Assembly (NCBI RefSeq): GCF_003415675.1
Contig: NZ_QFZK01000003.1
Coordinates: 124,001-188,000, forward strand
Direction: 5' to 3'
Length of the DNA stretch: 64,000 nt
From: Rhodoferax lacus
GTDB lineage: Bacteria > Pseudomonadota > Gammaproteobacteria > Burkholderiales > Burkholderiaceae_C
Shown here: one piece after another, positions 17,701-26,600 of the stretch
Layout of the letters: each line of letters starts with the position of its first letter
Position numbering within the stretch: the stretch's first letter is position 1
The notes under the pieces: generated by a model
The model's database searches: none
Seen by the model: the letters and a program-made list of their open reading frames with translations, nothing else
Told to the model about the DNA's origin: nothing
Made by a program: the position numbers and the translations under genes

Positions 17701-20700
17701 TGTGGCTGGCACGGTGGGTGGGGTAACCACTTTCTGTACCAACCGCACCGCCACCACGCCGATGCAGGCGGGAACCTGTGTCGACAATCCAGGCACCTCC
17801 GCGCCCTGGGTCAAGCACGTCTGCCAGATCAACACCACGGGGCCCACAGCCGTAGCCACTTGTGCGCCGGTGACTGCCGTCGCGCCATCGTGGACGGCAA
17901 CCACCTGTTCAGCCATTCGCACGGTGAGCGGCCCCACAGCCGTGGATACCACGGTTACCGCTTGCCCCGCCGGCTTTAACGCAACGACCGGATTCACAAC
18001 CACCTGCACGCCGGTCAATTCGGCCATCACCGCGGTGGACCCCACGACCTGCACCAATATTCCGGCCAGCAGCACCAACAACTACACAGCGACGGTGTGC
18101 ACGTTCACAACTACCGGCCCCACCGGTGTGAATCCTTCGACCTGCACCACCAATATTGCGCCCACGTCCGGGAACGGCTGGAAGACGACCACCTGCGCGG
18201 CCAACAACACCGGCCCGACCCCCGCTGCGCCTACAGCGGCGGGCTGCACGGCCGCTGTCGGCGGCAGTGGCAACCAATGGCGGACCACCCTCTGCCCGGC
18301 CACCACCACCGGGCCCACACCCGTAGAAACCTGTACGCCGATAACGGCCGTCTCGCCCAACTGGGTTACCACAAGCTGCTCGGTGAACAACACGCCGCCC
18401 ACACCCACCTCGGCCTGTTCACGCATCGAAAAATCAGCCGGCAACAATTACGTGCTGACCACTTGCACCACCAGCAACACCGGGCCCACGGTTGTGGCGC
18501 CCAACGCCACCAATTGCCCCGCCAACCCCAATGGTGGCGCGCCCAACTACATCCAGACCACCTGCACCACACCCGCCCCCATCATTGCGCTGACAGACCA
18601 ATGCCAGTTGTCGTCGGCCAATGTGGCCCCCTATGTGGAGACGGCTTGCTCAACCTTGTCCACAGGCCCGGACCTGGTGCCGGTTGCCAACTGCACCGCA
18701 GCAGCTGCATTGCCAGGTGTGCTGCTGGGCGGCAACAACTACACCTCCACCAGCTGTGATGTGGTGAATGGCAACAAGTTCCAGATAGCCACCACCACCT
18801 CGGTCCTGACCGAGTACCTGAGTGGCAGCACGGTTGTTACCAACCCGCCCAGCGAACCCCCTGTCGTCACCACCACCACGGCGACTGACGTGGACGGCAT
18901 GTGCTACGCCCCGGGTGTTGCCGTGCAACCTGCAACACCGACGGCACAGCCCACCTTGCCCACAGGATGCAGCGGCTGGCCCTGTGTCGTGAACTCGCCC
19001 AATGTGGCTGGCGGCTCGACCAATTCGCTGGCCGACGTGGCGCAGTACTACTACGTGACCGATTTGCGCACAGGCCCCGGATTTGAGAACCCGGCAGCTA
19101 CTCTGGGTACCCAGCCTCTGGATGACAGTGCCCCCTGGCAGCATATGACCACCTTTGCGCTGGGCCTGGGCGTCTCGGGCACCTTGAATTACCAGTCCGA
19201 CTACATGACCAGCCCGACCGGTGATTTCTCACGTATCCGTCCCCCCGTGGTAGTGCCCCCGGCCATACCCCCCACGGCCACTTTGAACTGGCCTGCCTGG
19301 CCCAACATCGACACCAGCAAGGCCAAGCCTTATGACGATCCCAGGTCGATTGATGACTTCTGGCACGCCGCAGTGGATGGCCGGGGTCGGTACTTCAGCG
19401 CCAGCAATACAGCGGCTGTGGTGGACGGCTTGGCTGCTGCGCTGAATCGCATTGACACCGAGGCGGGTTCCGGTGGCGGCGCCGGGCTGACCACCAGCAC
19501 GCCGGTTGCCAACAACAACCAGGGTTTCATCACCAGCTTCAAGACCAAGGAATGGACCGGCAATGTCACGGCGCAGAAAATTGATGTCATTACCGGCACC
19601 ATTTCCAGCACCCAGGATTGGTCTGCACAGGACAAGCTCGATGCCCTGACCTTTGCCGCCTGTGACAACCGCACCATTGTCATGCGCAAGGCGGGCGCCA
19701 CCAACAACCTGACCAACTTCAGCTGGAATACCAAGGCCTGTGTTTCAGGCTTGCCTGCCGGCGCGGCAGATACCGGACTGGATGCGACGCAACAGGCCAT
19801 GTTTGGATCGGTGGCCGTGGCCAGCCTGGGCCAGTATCCGACGATGACCAACGGTGGCGCCAATGACCAGCGCGTGCCTGCGGCGGGTGCCAACATGGTC
19901 AACTTCATCCGCGGCCAACGCGGCTTTGAAGTTCCCACCGAAGCCTTTGTTCCCAACAACCCCAGCTACCTGTACCGCAAGCGCGAACATGTGCTGGGCG
20001 ACATCGTGGGCTCGGTGGCGACCTTTGTGGGCAGCCCCGGGTTTTCCTATGCGGATACCGGCTACGGTGCCTACAAGACGGCCAATGCGGCGCGCACACC
20101 CATGATTTACGTGGGAGCCAACGACGGCATGCTGCATGCCATCTACGCACCGATTGTGTCTACGGATCCCAACTACGCCAACGCCGGTGCCGAGGCCTGG
20201 GCCTATGTGCCCCAGGCGGTGATACCCAACCTGTACCAACTGGCCGACGTGGACTACAAGGCCAACCACCGGTTCTTTGTGGACGGAACGCCTGCCTATG
20301 GCGATGTGTATGACACCACCGCCTCTGCCTGGAAGACGATTCTGGTGGGTGGCCTGAACGCTGGCGGCAAGAGCTACTACGCGCTGGATGTGAGCGACCC
20401 GGTGCACCCCAAGTCGCTGTGGGAGTTCAGCCAGGGCAGCAATTGCTTTGATGCCGCCAGCGCCAGCACCAGCACCACGGGCACCGACTGCCATTTGGGC
20501 CTGTCCTTTGGCCGCCCCATCATTACCAAACTGGTGGACGGAACCTGGGTTGTGCTGCTGACCTCGGGCTACAACAACATGGGCTCGCCCACCGGCTCGG
20601 GTGATGGCCACGGCTATCTCTATGTGCTCAATGCGATCACCGGGCAGATCATCAGCAAGCTCGATACCGGCGTGGGCACCTCCACCAGCCCCAGTGGCCT

Positions 20701-21493
20701 GCGTGAGCTCAACAACTACGTAGCCAACGGTGCGCTGGACAACACCACGCTGCGCGTATACGGCGGCGACCTGTACGGCAACATCTGGCGCTTTGACGTC
20801 AATGACAATCTGGCGCCCGTGGGCAAGGAGGCCACGCTGGTGGCCACGGCCAAGGACGCGTCGGGCGTTGCCCAGCCCATCACCACCCGCCTGCAACTGG
20901 CCGAGGTCAATGGCAACACGATGGTCGTGGCCGCCACCGGGCAGCTGCTGGGTAGCAGCGACACCAGCACCACGCAGGTTCAATCCATCTACGGTTTTGT
21001 GGACCTGCTGGCTGCCACCTCCCCCTACACCGACCTGCGGGGCTCCTTGCGCACGGTGAGCCTGACCAAGAGCGGCACCACCCGCAGCACCAGCTGCTCG
21101 GGGTCTGCCGCCAATTGCGCACTGACCAATGGCTGGGTGGTTGACCTGCCAGATTCGGGCGAGCGCATCAATGTGGACCCCTTCATCGTGGCCGGTACCC
21201 TGGTGTTTGTCAGCAACGTGCCTTCCAACTCCGCCTGCCAGGCCGGTGGCTACAGCTGGATCAACTTCCTGGGCCTGTTGACGGGACTGGCGGCCGCGTC
21301 CAGCCCTGATGACGTGGCCTCGATGTTCCTGGCCGATTCCCTCAGTGTGGGTGTTGGCTTCGTGGTACTGCCCGATGGCCGTGTGATCGCAACCAGTGTG
21401 GGCTCGGACGCCTCTGTCACCCAGAAGCAAGTGCCCGTGGAGCCACCCAACCCGATTGGGCGGCGCGTGAGCTGGCGCGAAATCAAGAAGTAG
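14729..21493 (+). CDS. pilY1: Giant PilY1-like pilus tip adhesin
   Basis: Predicted 2254 residues, about twice the usual PilY1 size (1000-1200). ATG 14729 has a good GGAGAG upstream; an in-frame TTG at 14711 is less likely. Order: signal peptide (about 1-30, ending SYA); von Willebrand A-like domain with the MIDAS motif DTSQS near residue 57; a Thr/Gln/Ser-rich stretch of 14-residue repeats (about 395-570); some 26 cysteine-pair repeats (about 583-1350); then the conserved PilY1 C-terminal beta-propeller, with DDFWHAAVDGRGRYF, REHVLGDIVGSV, YVGANDGMLHA, FFVDGTPAYGD and GDLYGNIWRFD. The usual calcium loop (DxDxDGxxD) is not obvious. PilY1 supports pilus extension and surface adhesion. Confidence 0.93.
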   Translation: MYPKFTVSYVCRALMALLALLPAVPLSYAQTDIANKPIAGTTTVDVKPNIMLLMDTSQSMGFSHMPDDIDTLNDKLPIGYKSYQCNTLYYNPNTTYGLPKDAYGVNLATPTFTAARYNYYSTDTSTKNLGTQFQAYDNATRDRGNTEANDTPQAAYYYVYSGSEVLKATTLPCTQPDVATKDQAAGFSTAGEGTWTRILVGASEQQNFANWYTYYRTRMAMAKTSVGLAFAPITSRYRVGFVTANPGVPVAADKYLAIADFTSANKAAWYAKVNAQVPGGSSPMREGLARVGRHYAGKQDGINKDMAGDPVQYACQKNYTLMTTDGYWNVGSETAGPVQLDGTTLVGNQDGAFTGDSGYTPYGVWDGGNTSTRVTTNKFNTYTTALCDSGYRNKSTAQITKTETRTFQNTTQALVATQQNLQSTSQINKSTTQTLQSTSITKKQTKRTDATVTEVKQSTAQTVDITTWVEKYTITTSQTQTQRTKSTTQNLKVTQQMRKATTQNFQTKQRQDELTSQPKATVTQNFQSTSQTKVSTSRQTASTQQWLQSTSRTDQTVTQTRQSTSQLNSYDGSTERSTPTASCTPGGNITCYTVTTTNVLVASCTAASTPNSGNNYTVTTCATTTVSGPTPVQTCSAIEPVAGNNFQKTTCTPVTTAEAPIAVCASPTATSGNSWTTSVCRGVSSGPTPVPSPCSNVAASAGNSYVATTCSAAITTGPTPISAATCSNIAPTLANSYTTTTCTNYPTGPTAVQTCAASGPSGPNWITTTCNANPTNTVAVQSCTAQTATSTNNWVGITCPGTVTTGPTPVATCTLQTGSALNNWITRTCPAVVVTSPRTAVASCTPVTATGPGFIATVCDQVTFNDFVPYASCTNDAGLTAPDYIKTVCTSTTTTTNAGIPNTCAVNAGTSYPYLSTSCPTPVNTGPTNVASCTAGTSASPNFVVTTCADAPVSGPTVMACTVGSSTSGTGLTTTCTQVTSATTIVQPGTCVAGTVGGVTTFCTNRTATTPMQAGTCVDNPGTSAPWVKHVCQINTTGPTAVATCAPVTAVAPSWTATTCSAIRTVSGPTAVDTTVTACPAGFNATTGFTTTCTPVNSAITAVDPTTCTNIPASSTNNYTATVCTFTTTGPTGVNPSTCTTNIAPTSGNGWKTTTCAANNTGPTPAAPTAAGCTAAVGGSGNQWRTTLCPATTTGPTPVETCTPITAVSPNWVTTSCSVNNTPPTPTSACSRIEKSAGNNYVLTTCTTSNTGPTVVAPNATNCPANPNGGAPNYIQTTCTTPAPIIALTDQCQLSSANVAPYVETACSTLSTGPDLVPVANCTAAAALPGVLLGGNNYTSTSCDVVNGNKFQIATTTSVLTEYLSGSTVVTNPPSEPPVVTTTTATDVDGMCYAPGVAVQPATPTAQPTLPTGCSGWPCVVNSPNVAGGSTNSLADVAQYYYVTDLRTGPGFENPAATLGTQPLDDSAPWQHMTTFALGLGVSGTLNYQSDYMTSPTGDFSRIRPPVVVPPAIPPTATLNWPAWPNIDTSKAKPYDDPRSIDDFWHAAVDGRGRYFSASNTAAVVDGLAAALNRIDTEAGSGGGAGLTTSTPVANNNQGFITSFKTKEWTGNVTAQKIDVITGTISSTQDWSAQDKLDALTFAACDNRTIVMRKAGATNNLTNFSWNTKACVSGLPAGAADTGLDATQQAMFGSVAVASLGQYPTMTNGGANDQRVPAAGANMVNFIRGQRGFEVPTEAFVPNNPSYLYRKREHVLGDIVGSVATFVGSPGFSYADTGYGAYKTANAARTPMIYVGANDGMLHAIYAPIVSTDPNYANAGAEAWAYVPQAVIPNLYQLADVDYKANHRFFVDGTPAYGDVYDTTASAWKTILVGGLNAGGKSYYALDVSDPVHPKSLWEFSQGSNCFDAASASTSTTGTDCHLGLSFGRPIITKLVDGTWVVLLTSGYNNMGSPTGSGDGHGYLYVLNAITGQIISKLDTGVGTSTSPSGLRELNNYVANGALDNTTLRVYGGDLYGNIWRFDVNDNLAPVGKEATLVATAKDASGVAQPITTRLQLAEVNGNTMVVAATGQLLGSSDTSTTQVQSIYGFVDLLAATSPYTDLRGSLRTVSLTKSGTTRSTSCSGSAANCALTNGWVVDLPDSGERINVDPFIVAGTLVFVSNVPSNSACQAGGYSWINFLGLLTGLAAASSPDDVASMFLADSLSVGVGFVVLPDGRVIATSVGSDASVTQKQVPVEPPNPIGRRVSWREIKK
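15911..16438 (+). repeat. 14-residue Thr/Gln/Ser repeats in PilY1
   Basis: Twelve or so degenerate units of 14 codons (42 bp). They start mostly with TTQ or TSQ and often end LQS or FQS, for example TSQINKSTTQTLQS, TTQALVATQQNLQS and TSQPKATVTQNFQS. The stretch is almost free of Cys, Gly and Pro, rich in Lys/Arg, and inserted between the VWA-like part and the Cys repeats. It may form an extended or stalk-like spacer. Confidence 0.8.
16475..18775 (+). repeat. About 26 cysteine-pair repeats in PilY1
   Basis: Degenerate units of about 28-30 codons. Each has the form C-x(12-16)-C, the first half often ending N(N/S)(W/Y)xxTTC and the second carrying TTGPTPV or a variant before the next Cys. Counting first cysteines from 16475 to about 18720 gives 26 units. 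Codons vary freely between copies, so this is an old protein repeat, not a recent DNA duplication. Each unit could form one disulphide-closed loop in the periplasm or outside. Confidence 0.85.
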
Positions 21494-21533
21494 GCAGAGC
21501 CCTGGCCATGCGTGTTGAAAGGCAGGGGGACTG

Positions 21534-22139
21534 TTGAAGCTGGTGCATGCCTTTTGGATGTCGGTGGGCATGCACGCTGCGGGTTTTGCCCTGGTGCACT
21601 ATGCGCAGGCCAGTCTGGACAACGCTGGCCTGGCCCAGCCGCCGGTGTCCAGCCTGCAAGCCCGCCTGTTTACCTATGAAGCAGGGCAGGGCCAGCGCAG
21701 CCTGGCCACGGCAGACCCGGACCCCGGCGCAGTGCAGGCCGAGCCTGTGGCTGTGCCCGCCGTGGCCCCATTGCCGACCTTGCAGGCCGCAGCTGCGGCG
21801 CCCGCGCCCCTTGCAACGGAGCGGGTCTACAGCGACTCGGAGCTGGACGCCTCACCCACCGTGGTGTCTTCGGTAACACTGGAATATCCGCTGGCTGCCA
21901 ACAACCGCGAAGGCACAGTGACGCTGGCCATCGTGGTGGCCGGCAACGGCACGGTGGAAGACGTGAGCGTTGTCAGCGCTGTGCCGCCTGGCTTCTTTGA
22001 GGCCGCTGCCATTGCGGGTTTCAAACAAGCCCAATTCAGCCCGGGCCTGTTGGGTGGCTTGGGCGTGAAGAGCCGCCTGGTGGTGCAGGTGGAGTTCATG
22101 CCCATGAACCGGGGCGGCAGCGTGGCGGGGCAACGCTAG
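21534..22139 (+). CDS. TonB C-terminal-like (energy transducer) protein
   Basis: 201-residue protein at the end of the pilus operon. It has a short hydrophobic N-terminus (about 5-25), an Ala/Pro-rich linker (about 60-95) and a C-terminal TonB-like domain with LEYPLAANNREGTVTLAIVV, then VSVVSAVPPGFFEAAAIAGF. The start is TTG 21534 with GGCAGGGGGA upstream; the nearest ATG opens only a very short ORF, and an internal ATG at 21558 would cut the anchor. The linker is short compared with true TonB. A link to pilus function is inferred only from position. Confidence 0.78.
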   Translation: MKLVHAFWMSVGMHAAGFALVHYAQASLDNAGLAQPPVSSLQARLFTYEAGQGQRSLATADPDPGAVQAEPVAVPAVAPLPTLQAAAAAPAPLATERVYSDSELDASPTVVSSVTLEYPLAANNREGTVTLAIVVAGNGTVEDVSVVSAVPPGFFEAAAIAGFKQAQFSPGLLGGLGVKSRLVVQVEFMPMNRGGSVAGQR

Positions 22140-22157
22140 GCCGCAGCCAAGCCTGGG

Positions 22158-23540
22158 CTATTGGCCCAGTGAAGTGACGTTTTGCATGGCCTTCTTGAGG
22201 GCCTCAAAGCAGTCCGCATCCAGCGCCGTGCCCACCGTCTTTTGCATCATGTCCAATGTCTGGTCCACCGGCACCGCGCCACGGTAGGGGCGCTCGGCGG
22301 TGATGGCATCAAAAATATCGGCGGTGGTGATGATGCGGGTCTCCATGGCGATGTCAGCGGCCTGCAGCCCATGCGGGTAGCCACCTCCATCGAGCCGCTC
22401 GTGGTGCGCACCGGCAATGCGCGCGAGTTCGCTGAAGGCGCCAATGCGCGACAGGATGGATTCGGTCAGGGCGGCGTGGCCGCGCACTTCGGCCCACTCG
22501 GCCTCATCGAGTTTGCCGGCCTTGTCCAACACGCTGTTGCTCACGCCCAGCTTGCCCACATCGTGCAGCAAGGCGCCGCGCTTGAGCCAGCGCCTGCGTG
22601 CCGGGTCCAGCCCCAGGGTTTCGCCAATCAGGTCGGTGTAGAGCGCCACGCGTGTGCTGTGGCCGCTGGTGTAGGGGCTCTTGGAGTCCACCACCTGGCC
22701 AAAGGCGGTGGCAATGTCGTCCAGGTAGTCGTCGTCCAGCGGCACCTCGTACTGGCTGGGCTCCAGCGCCTGCACAGCCTGGTCGATGGTGTCGGACTGC
22801 AGGGTGCGCCAGAACCCTTCCTGCGCGTCCAGGCGCTGCAGGGCGGCCACCAGGGCCGGGTCAAACCACTGGCCGCTGCGGTTGGCGGCCTCGGCCAAGG
22901 CAGCCTCCTTGTTGCCGCCGGTGTAGAACACATCCACCACCTGGGCCAGCAGGGCGATGCGTGCGTACACCGGGATGTCTGTGCCCGCCACACCACCGGG
23001 CTTGCCCTGGCCGTTCCAGTGTTCGTCCAGGTTGTAGATGCCCTGCGCAATGCCTTCGGAAAAACGCAGCAGGCGCGCAATTTCGGCGCCGCGCTGGCAG
23101 CGGGTCTGGACCAGTTGGCGTGAAATCTCGGTGCCGTTTTTGAGGATGTTGAGCACGCCCTTGAAGCGCTCAGCCAGACCCGCCTTCAGACCCGTGTGCT
23201 GCAACACAAAACGCACCACCTGCGAGAGGTTGTCACCCACCTGCTTGAAGTCGTGCTTGAAGCTCAGGTCATCGGTCATGTAGAGCTCGCAGATGCGTGC
23301 GGCATTGCTGCTGCAGCCCAGGTCCTTGAGCAGCAAGGTGTAGTACAGCTCCCAGAGCTGCTGCTCCTGCAGGCCGATCTCGCGGCCTATGTGCATGCCG
23401 ATCCAGCAGCAGCGCACACAGTGGCCCACGGGCTGACCCTCGGTTACATCCAGCGCGTGGCTCAGGGCGCTGATCAGCTCTGATAGTTTGAGGCCACCGG
23501 CTTGGGTGGTGAAGTGGATCAGCGGTTTTTGCATGGGCAT
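22158..23540 (-). CDS. HD-GYP c-di-GMP phosphodiesterase with a degenerate first HD copy
   Basis: 460-residue cytoplasmic protein from ATG 23540 (CAGGTC upstream; a longer ORF runs to 23606). The C-terminal half is an intact HD-GYP domain: SGHSTRVALY, HDVGKLGVSNSVL, HHERLDGGGYPHG and ADIFDAITAERPYR. Such domains hydrolyse c-di-GMP. The N-terminal half repeats the same order in decayed form: VGHCVRCCWIGMHIG, then LKDLGCSSNAARI where HDxGK is expected, and DEHWNGQGKPGG where the GYP stretch is expected. The first copy is therefore unlikely to be catalytic. Divergent from the GGDEF-EAL gene. Confidence 0.9.
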   Translation of the reverse strand: MPMQKPLIHFTTQAGGLKLSELISALSHALDVTEGQPVGHCVRCCWIGMHIGREIGLQEQQLWELYYTLLLKDLGCSSNAARICELYMTDDLSFKHDFKQVGDNLSQVVRFVLQHTGLKAGLAERFKGVLNILKNGTEISRQLVQTRCQRGAEIARLLRFSEGIAQGIYNLDEHWNGQGKPGGVAGTDIPVYARIALLAQVVDVFYTGGNKEAALAEAANRSGQWFDPALVAALQRLDAQEGFWRTLQSDTIDQAVQALEPSQYEVPLDDDYLDDIATAFGQVVDSKSPYTSGHSTRVALYTDLIGETLGLDPARRRWLKRGALLHDVGKLGVSNSVLDKAGKLDEAEWAEVRGHAALTESILSRIGAFSELARIAGAHHERLDGGGYPHGLQAADIAMETRIITTADIFDAITAERPYRGAVPVDQTLDMMQKTVGTALDADCFEALKKAMQNVTSLGQ

Positions 23541-23682
23541 GACCTGTATCGTTGGCTTGAATCTACCACCGGATAGCCCCTGCCAAGTGCAGTGCGGCTT
23601 CACCAATGTGGTGCGGAAGTTGCTTGTCCTTCAACATCTCAACACGCGTTGGACCTCGTGTGAGAACCATAAGGACGGTTGC

Positions 23683-26600
23683 ATGCTGAAGAAGGTATCG
23701 GGGTGGTTGGGCAAGCTGAGTGTGGGACAGAAGCTGACGCTGATTTATCTGCTGGATCTGACGGCGGTGATCTATGTGTCCAGCATCCTGATTCAGGAAA
23801 AATACCTGGCCATCGACTTCGCCCGCAAGGAAATTGTGGGCGCCAGCTATACCGATGCGGTGCGCCTCAATCTGCTCAGTGTGTTCATGGACTCACCGCC
23901 CATGCCAACCGCCGCGGCTCAGGCCGAACTGCAAAAGGCGCGTGAGGAAAGTGATGTGAACTTTCGCACCGGCAACCTGGCGCAGCGCTTTGTGAGTGCA
24001 CTGGGCAGCAGCCGCACCGAAGCCCAGAAGGCCACCACCCTGACCCTGGGGCGCGACCTGCTGACCACGGTGGGCAACCAGTCCAACCTGATCCTCGACC
24101 CGGACCTGGACAGCTACTACGTGATGTCGCTATCCATCCTGCGCTTTCCCGAACTGCTGCAGGTGCTGCATGAAACCCGGCAGTTCATGCAGAGCCGCGT
24201 CTGGAAGTCCAATGCCCAGGCCCAGGCGGCACAGCAGCTCACCCTGGTGGGGCGTCTGGATGTGGTGCTGCAGGGGCTGGAGTCGGACTACGAGCAGGTG
24301 GCGCTGGCCGGCACGCCGCAGCTCAATGCAGCGCTGCATGACACGCGCCAGCGCCTGCTGGAACAAGGGCGCTTTTTTCAGCAAGCGGTCAAGGACTCGG
24401 TGGAAAGTGAGCCCACCTTCAGCCAGTCAGCGCATCTGGATGCGGCTTACCAAAGCACGGTCTTGGCGCTGGACCAGTCGTGGGATGTTTGCATTGTCGA
24501 ACTCAAGGGCCTGCTGCAGCGCCGGGTGGAGGGGCTGTTCACGCGCATGTGGATCCATCTGGGCACGGCGCTGGTTTTGCTGTGCGGCATCCTGAGCCTG
24601 GTCTATCTGGTGGCCAGCCAGATTGCCAGGCCGCTGCAAAGCCTGGCCCGTGTGGCAGACCTGGTGCGCCGCTCCACCGATTACACGCACCGTGCCAGCT
24701 GGCACAGCAAGGACGAGATTGGCCAGCTCTACACCGCCTTCAACGGCATGCTGGCCCAGTTGGACCAGGACCGCCTGACCCAGCAGGAGCTGATCGCCAA
24801 TGCCCGCGCTTCGGCCGCGCAGATGGAGCTGGTGGAGGCCCTGCCCATTCCCGTGCTGGTCACATCCATCCCCGAACATGACGTGCTGCATGCCAACAAC
24901 CCGGCACTGCCCTGGCTCAACGGCAGCAGCAAGGACCCGTGGCGGGCCGGTCTGGACGCCGGTGCACGCGGCCGCTTTTTTCAGCGCCTGGCCGACTCGG
25001 GCGTGGTGGATGAATTCGAGGTGCGCTGGATGGGAACGGCCACGCCTTCCTGGGCTGTGCTGTCAGCCAGACGGCTCAAGTTCCAGGGGCAGGACGCGGT
25101 GCTCACCGCCTTCACCCCCATCAACAAGCTCAAGCAGATGGAGCAAAGGCTGGAGCTGTGGGCCAAGGTGTTCGAGGCCTCCAGCGAGAGCATCATCATC
25201 ATGGACGAGGCGCGCAAGATCATCAGCGTGAACCGCGCCTTCTGCCGCTCCACCGCCTACGATTTCCACGAAGTGGTGGGCGAGGACCTGGCACTGTTGC
25301 TGGGCGACGAGGTGGACGCCATCTGGTCGGTGCTCAGGGACAAGGAATCCTGGCAGGGCGAAGTGCATATGCGCCGTTTGAACGGCGGCCTGTACCCGGC
25401 CTGGCTGATGATCTCGGCCGTGCACAAGAACGCCACCGCAGGCGAGGTGGTCAACTACATCGGCATCTCGATCGACATCACCGACCGCAAGGCCAAGGAG
25501 GAGCGCATCCGCTTCCTGGCCCAGCATGATGTGCTGACCGAACTGCCCAACCGCGCCCTGTGCCACCAACGCCTGAGCGAGGCCATTGCAGAGGCCCAGT
25601 TCAGCGGCGAAAAGCTGGCTGTGCTGTTTGTGGACCTGGACCGCTTCAAGCTCATCAACGATACGCTGGGCCACCACATCGGCGACGGACTGCTGCGCAC
25701 TGTTTCGCGCCGCTTGGTGCAGTCGGTGCGCGCCGAAGACACGGTGTGCCGCCTCGGTGGTGACGAGTTCGTGGTCATCATGCGGCATGTGGCCGGGCGC
25801 GAGGAGCTTGACGTCACCGTCAACCAGCGCCTCATTCCAGCCCTGCGCCAGACCACGGTGGTGGAGGGCAACACGCTCAACGTGTCCTGCAGCGTGGGCG
25901 TGGCCATGTACCCGGACGATGCCACCGAGCAAAGCGAGCTGCTGCGCCTGGCCGACGCTGCCATGTACGAGGCCAAGTCGGCCGGGCGCGACACCTCGCG
26001 CTTCTTTTCGCTGGAGACCAACAACCGCGTCATGGCCCGCCAGGTCATGGAGGCGCAGCTGCGTCAGGCGCTGGACCACCACGAGTTCACGCTGCACTAC
26101 CAGCCGCGCATCAACGCCAAAACGCGCCAGGTGCAGGGGGCAGAAGCCCTGCTGCGCTGGAGCAACCCGGTGCTCGGCCAGGTGCCGCCGGGGCAGTTCA
26201 TCCAGTTGGCCGAAGAGACCGGCCTGATCAAGAGCATAGGCCTGTGGGTGCTGCGCGAGGCCTGCCGCCAATGGATGGCGTTTGAGGCCGAGGGCCTGTT
26301 CACCGGGCTGGAGCTGTCGGTCAACCTGTCGGCCGCCCAGCTGGCCGATGCCGATCTGGTGGACCAGATCGGCCAGGTGCTGCGCGAGACACACATGCCT
26401 GCCAACCGGCTGGAACTGGAGCTGACCGAATCGCACCTGATGGATAACCCCAGCTCGGCGCAGGAGAAGCTGTCGGCCCTCAAACGCCTGGGCGTGAACA
26501 TCGCCATTGACGACTTTGGCACCGGCTACTCCAGCCTGGCCTACCTCAAGCGTTTCGAGATCGACAAGCTCAAGGTGGACCAGTCGTTTGTGCTGGGCAT

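Noticed and set aside
16475-18775. CRISPR-like array in the middle of pilY1
   Set aside because: The repeats are at protein level only, in frame, with freely varying codons and no constant DNA repeat plus unique spacer pattern.
19745-21571. 608-codon minus-strand open frame under pilY1
   Set aside because: Shadow of the pilY1 reading frame; composition rich in Gly, His and Gln and no family motif.
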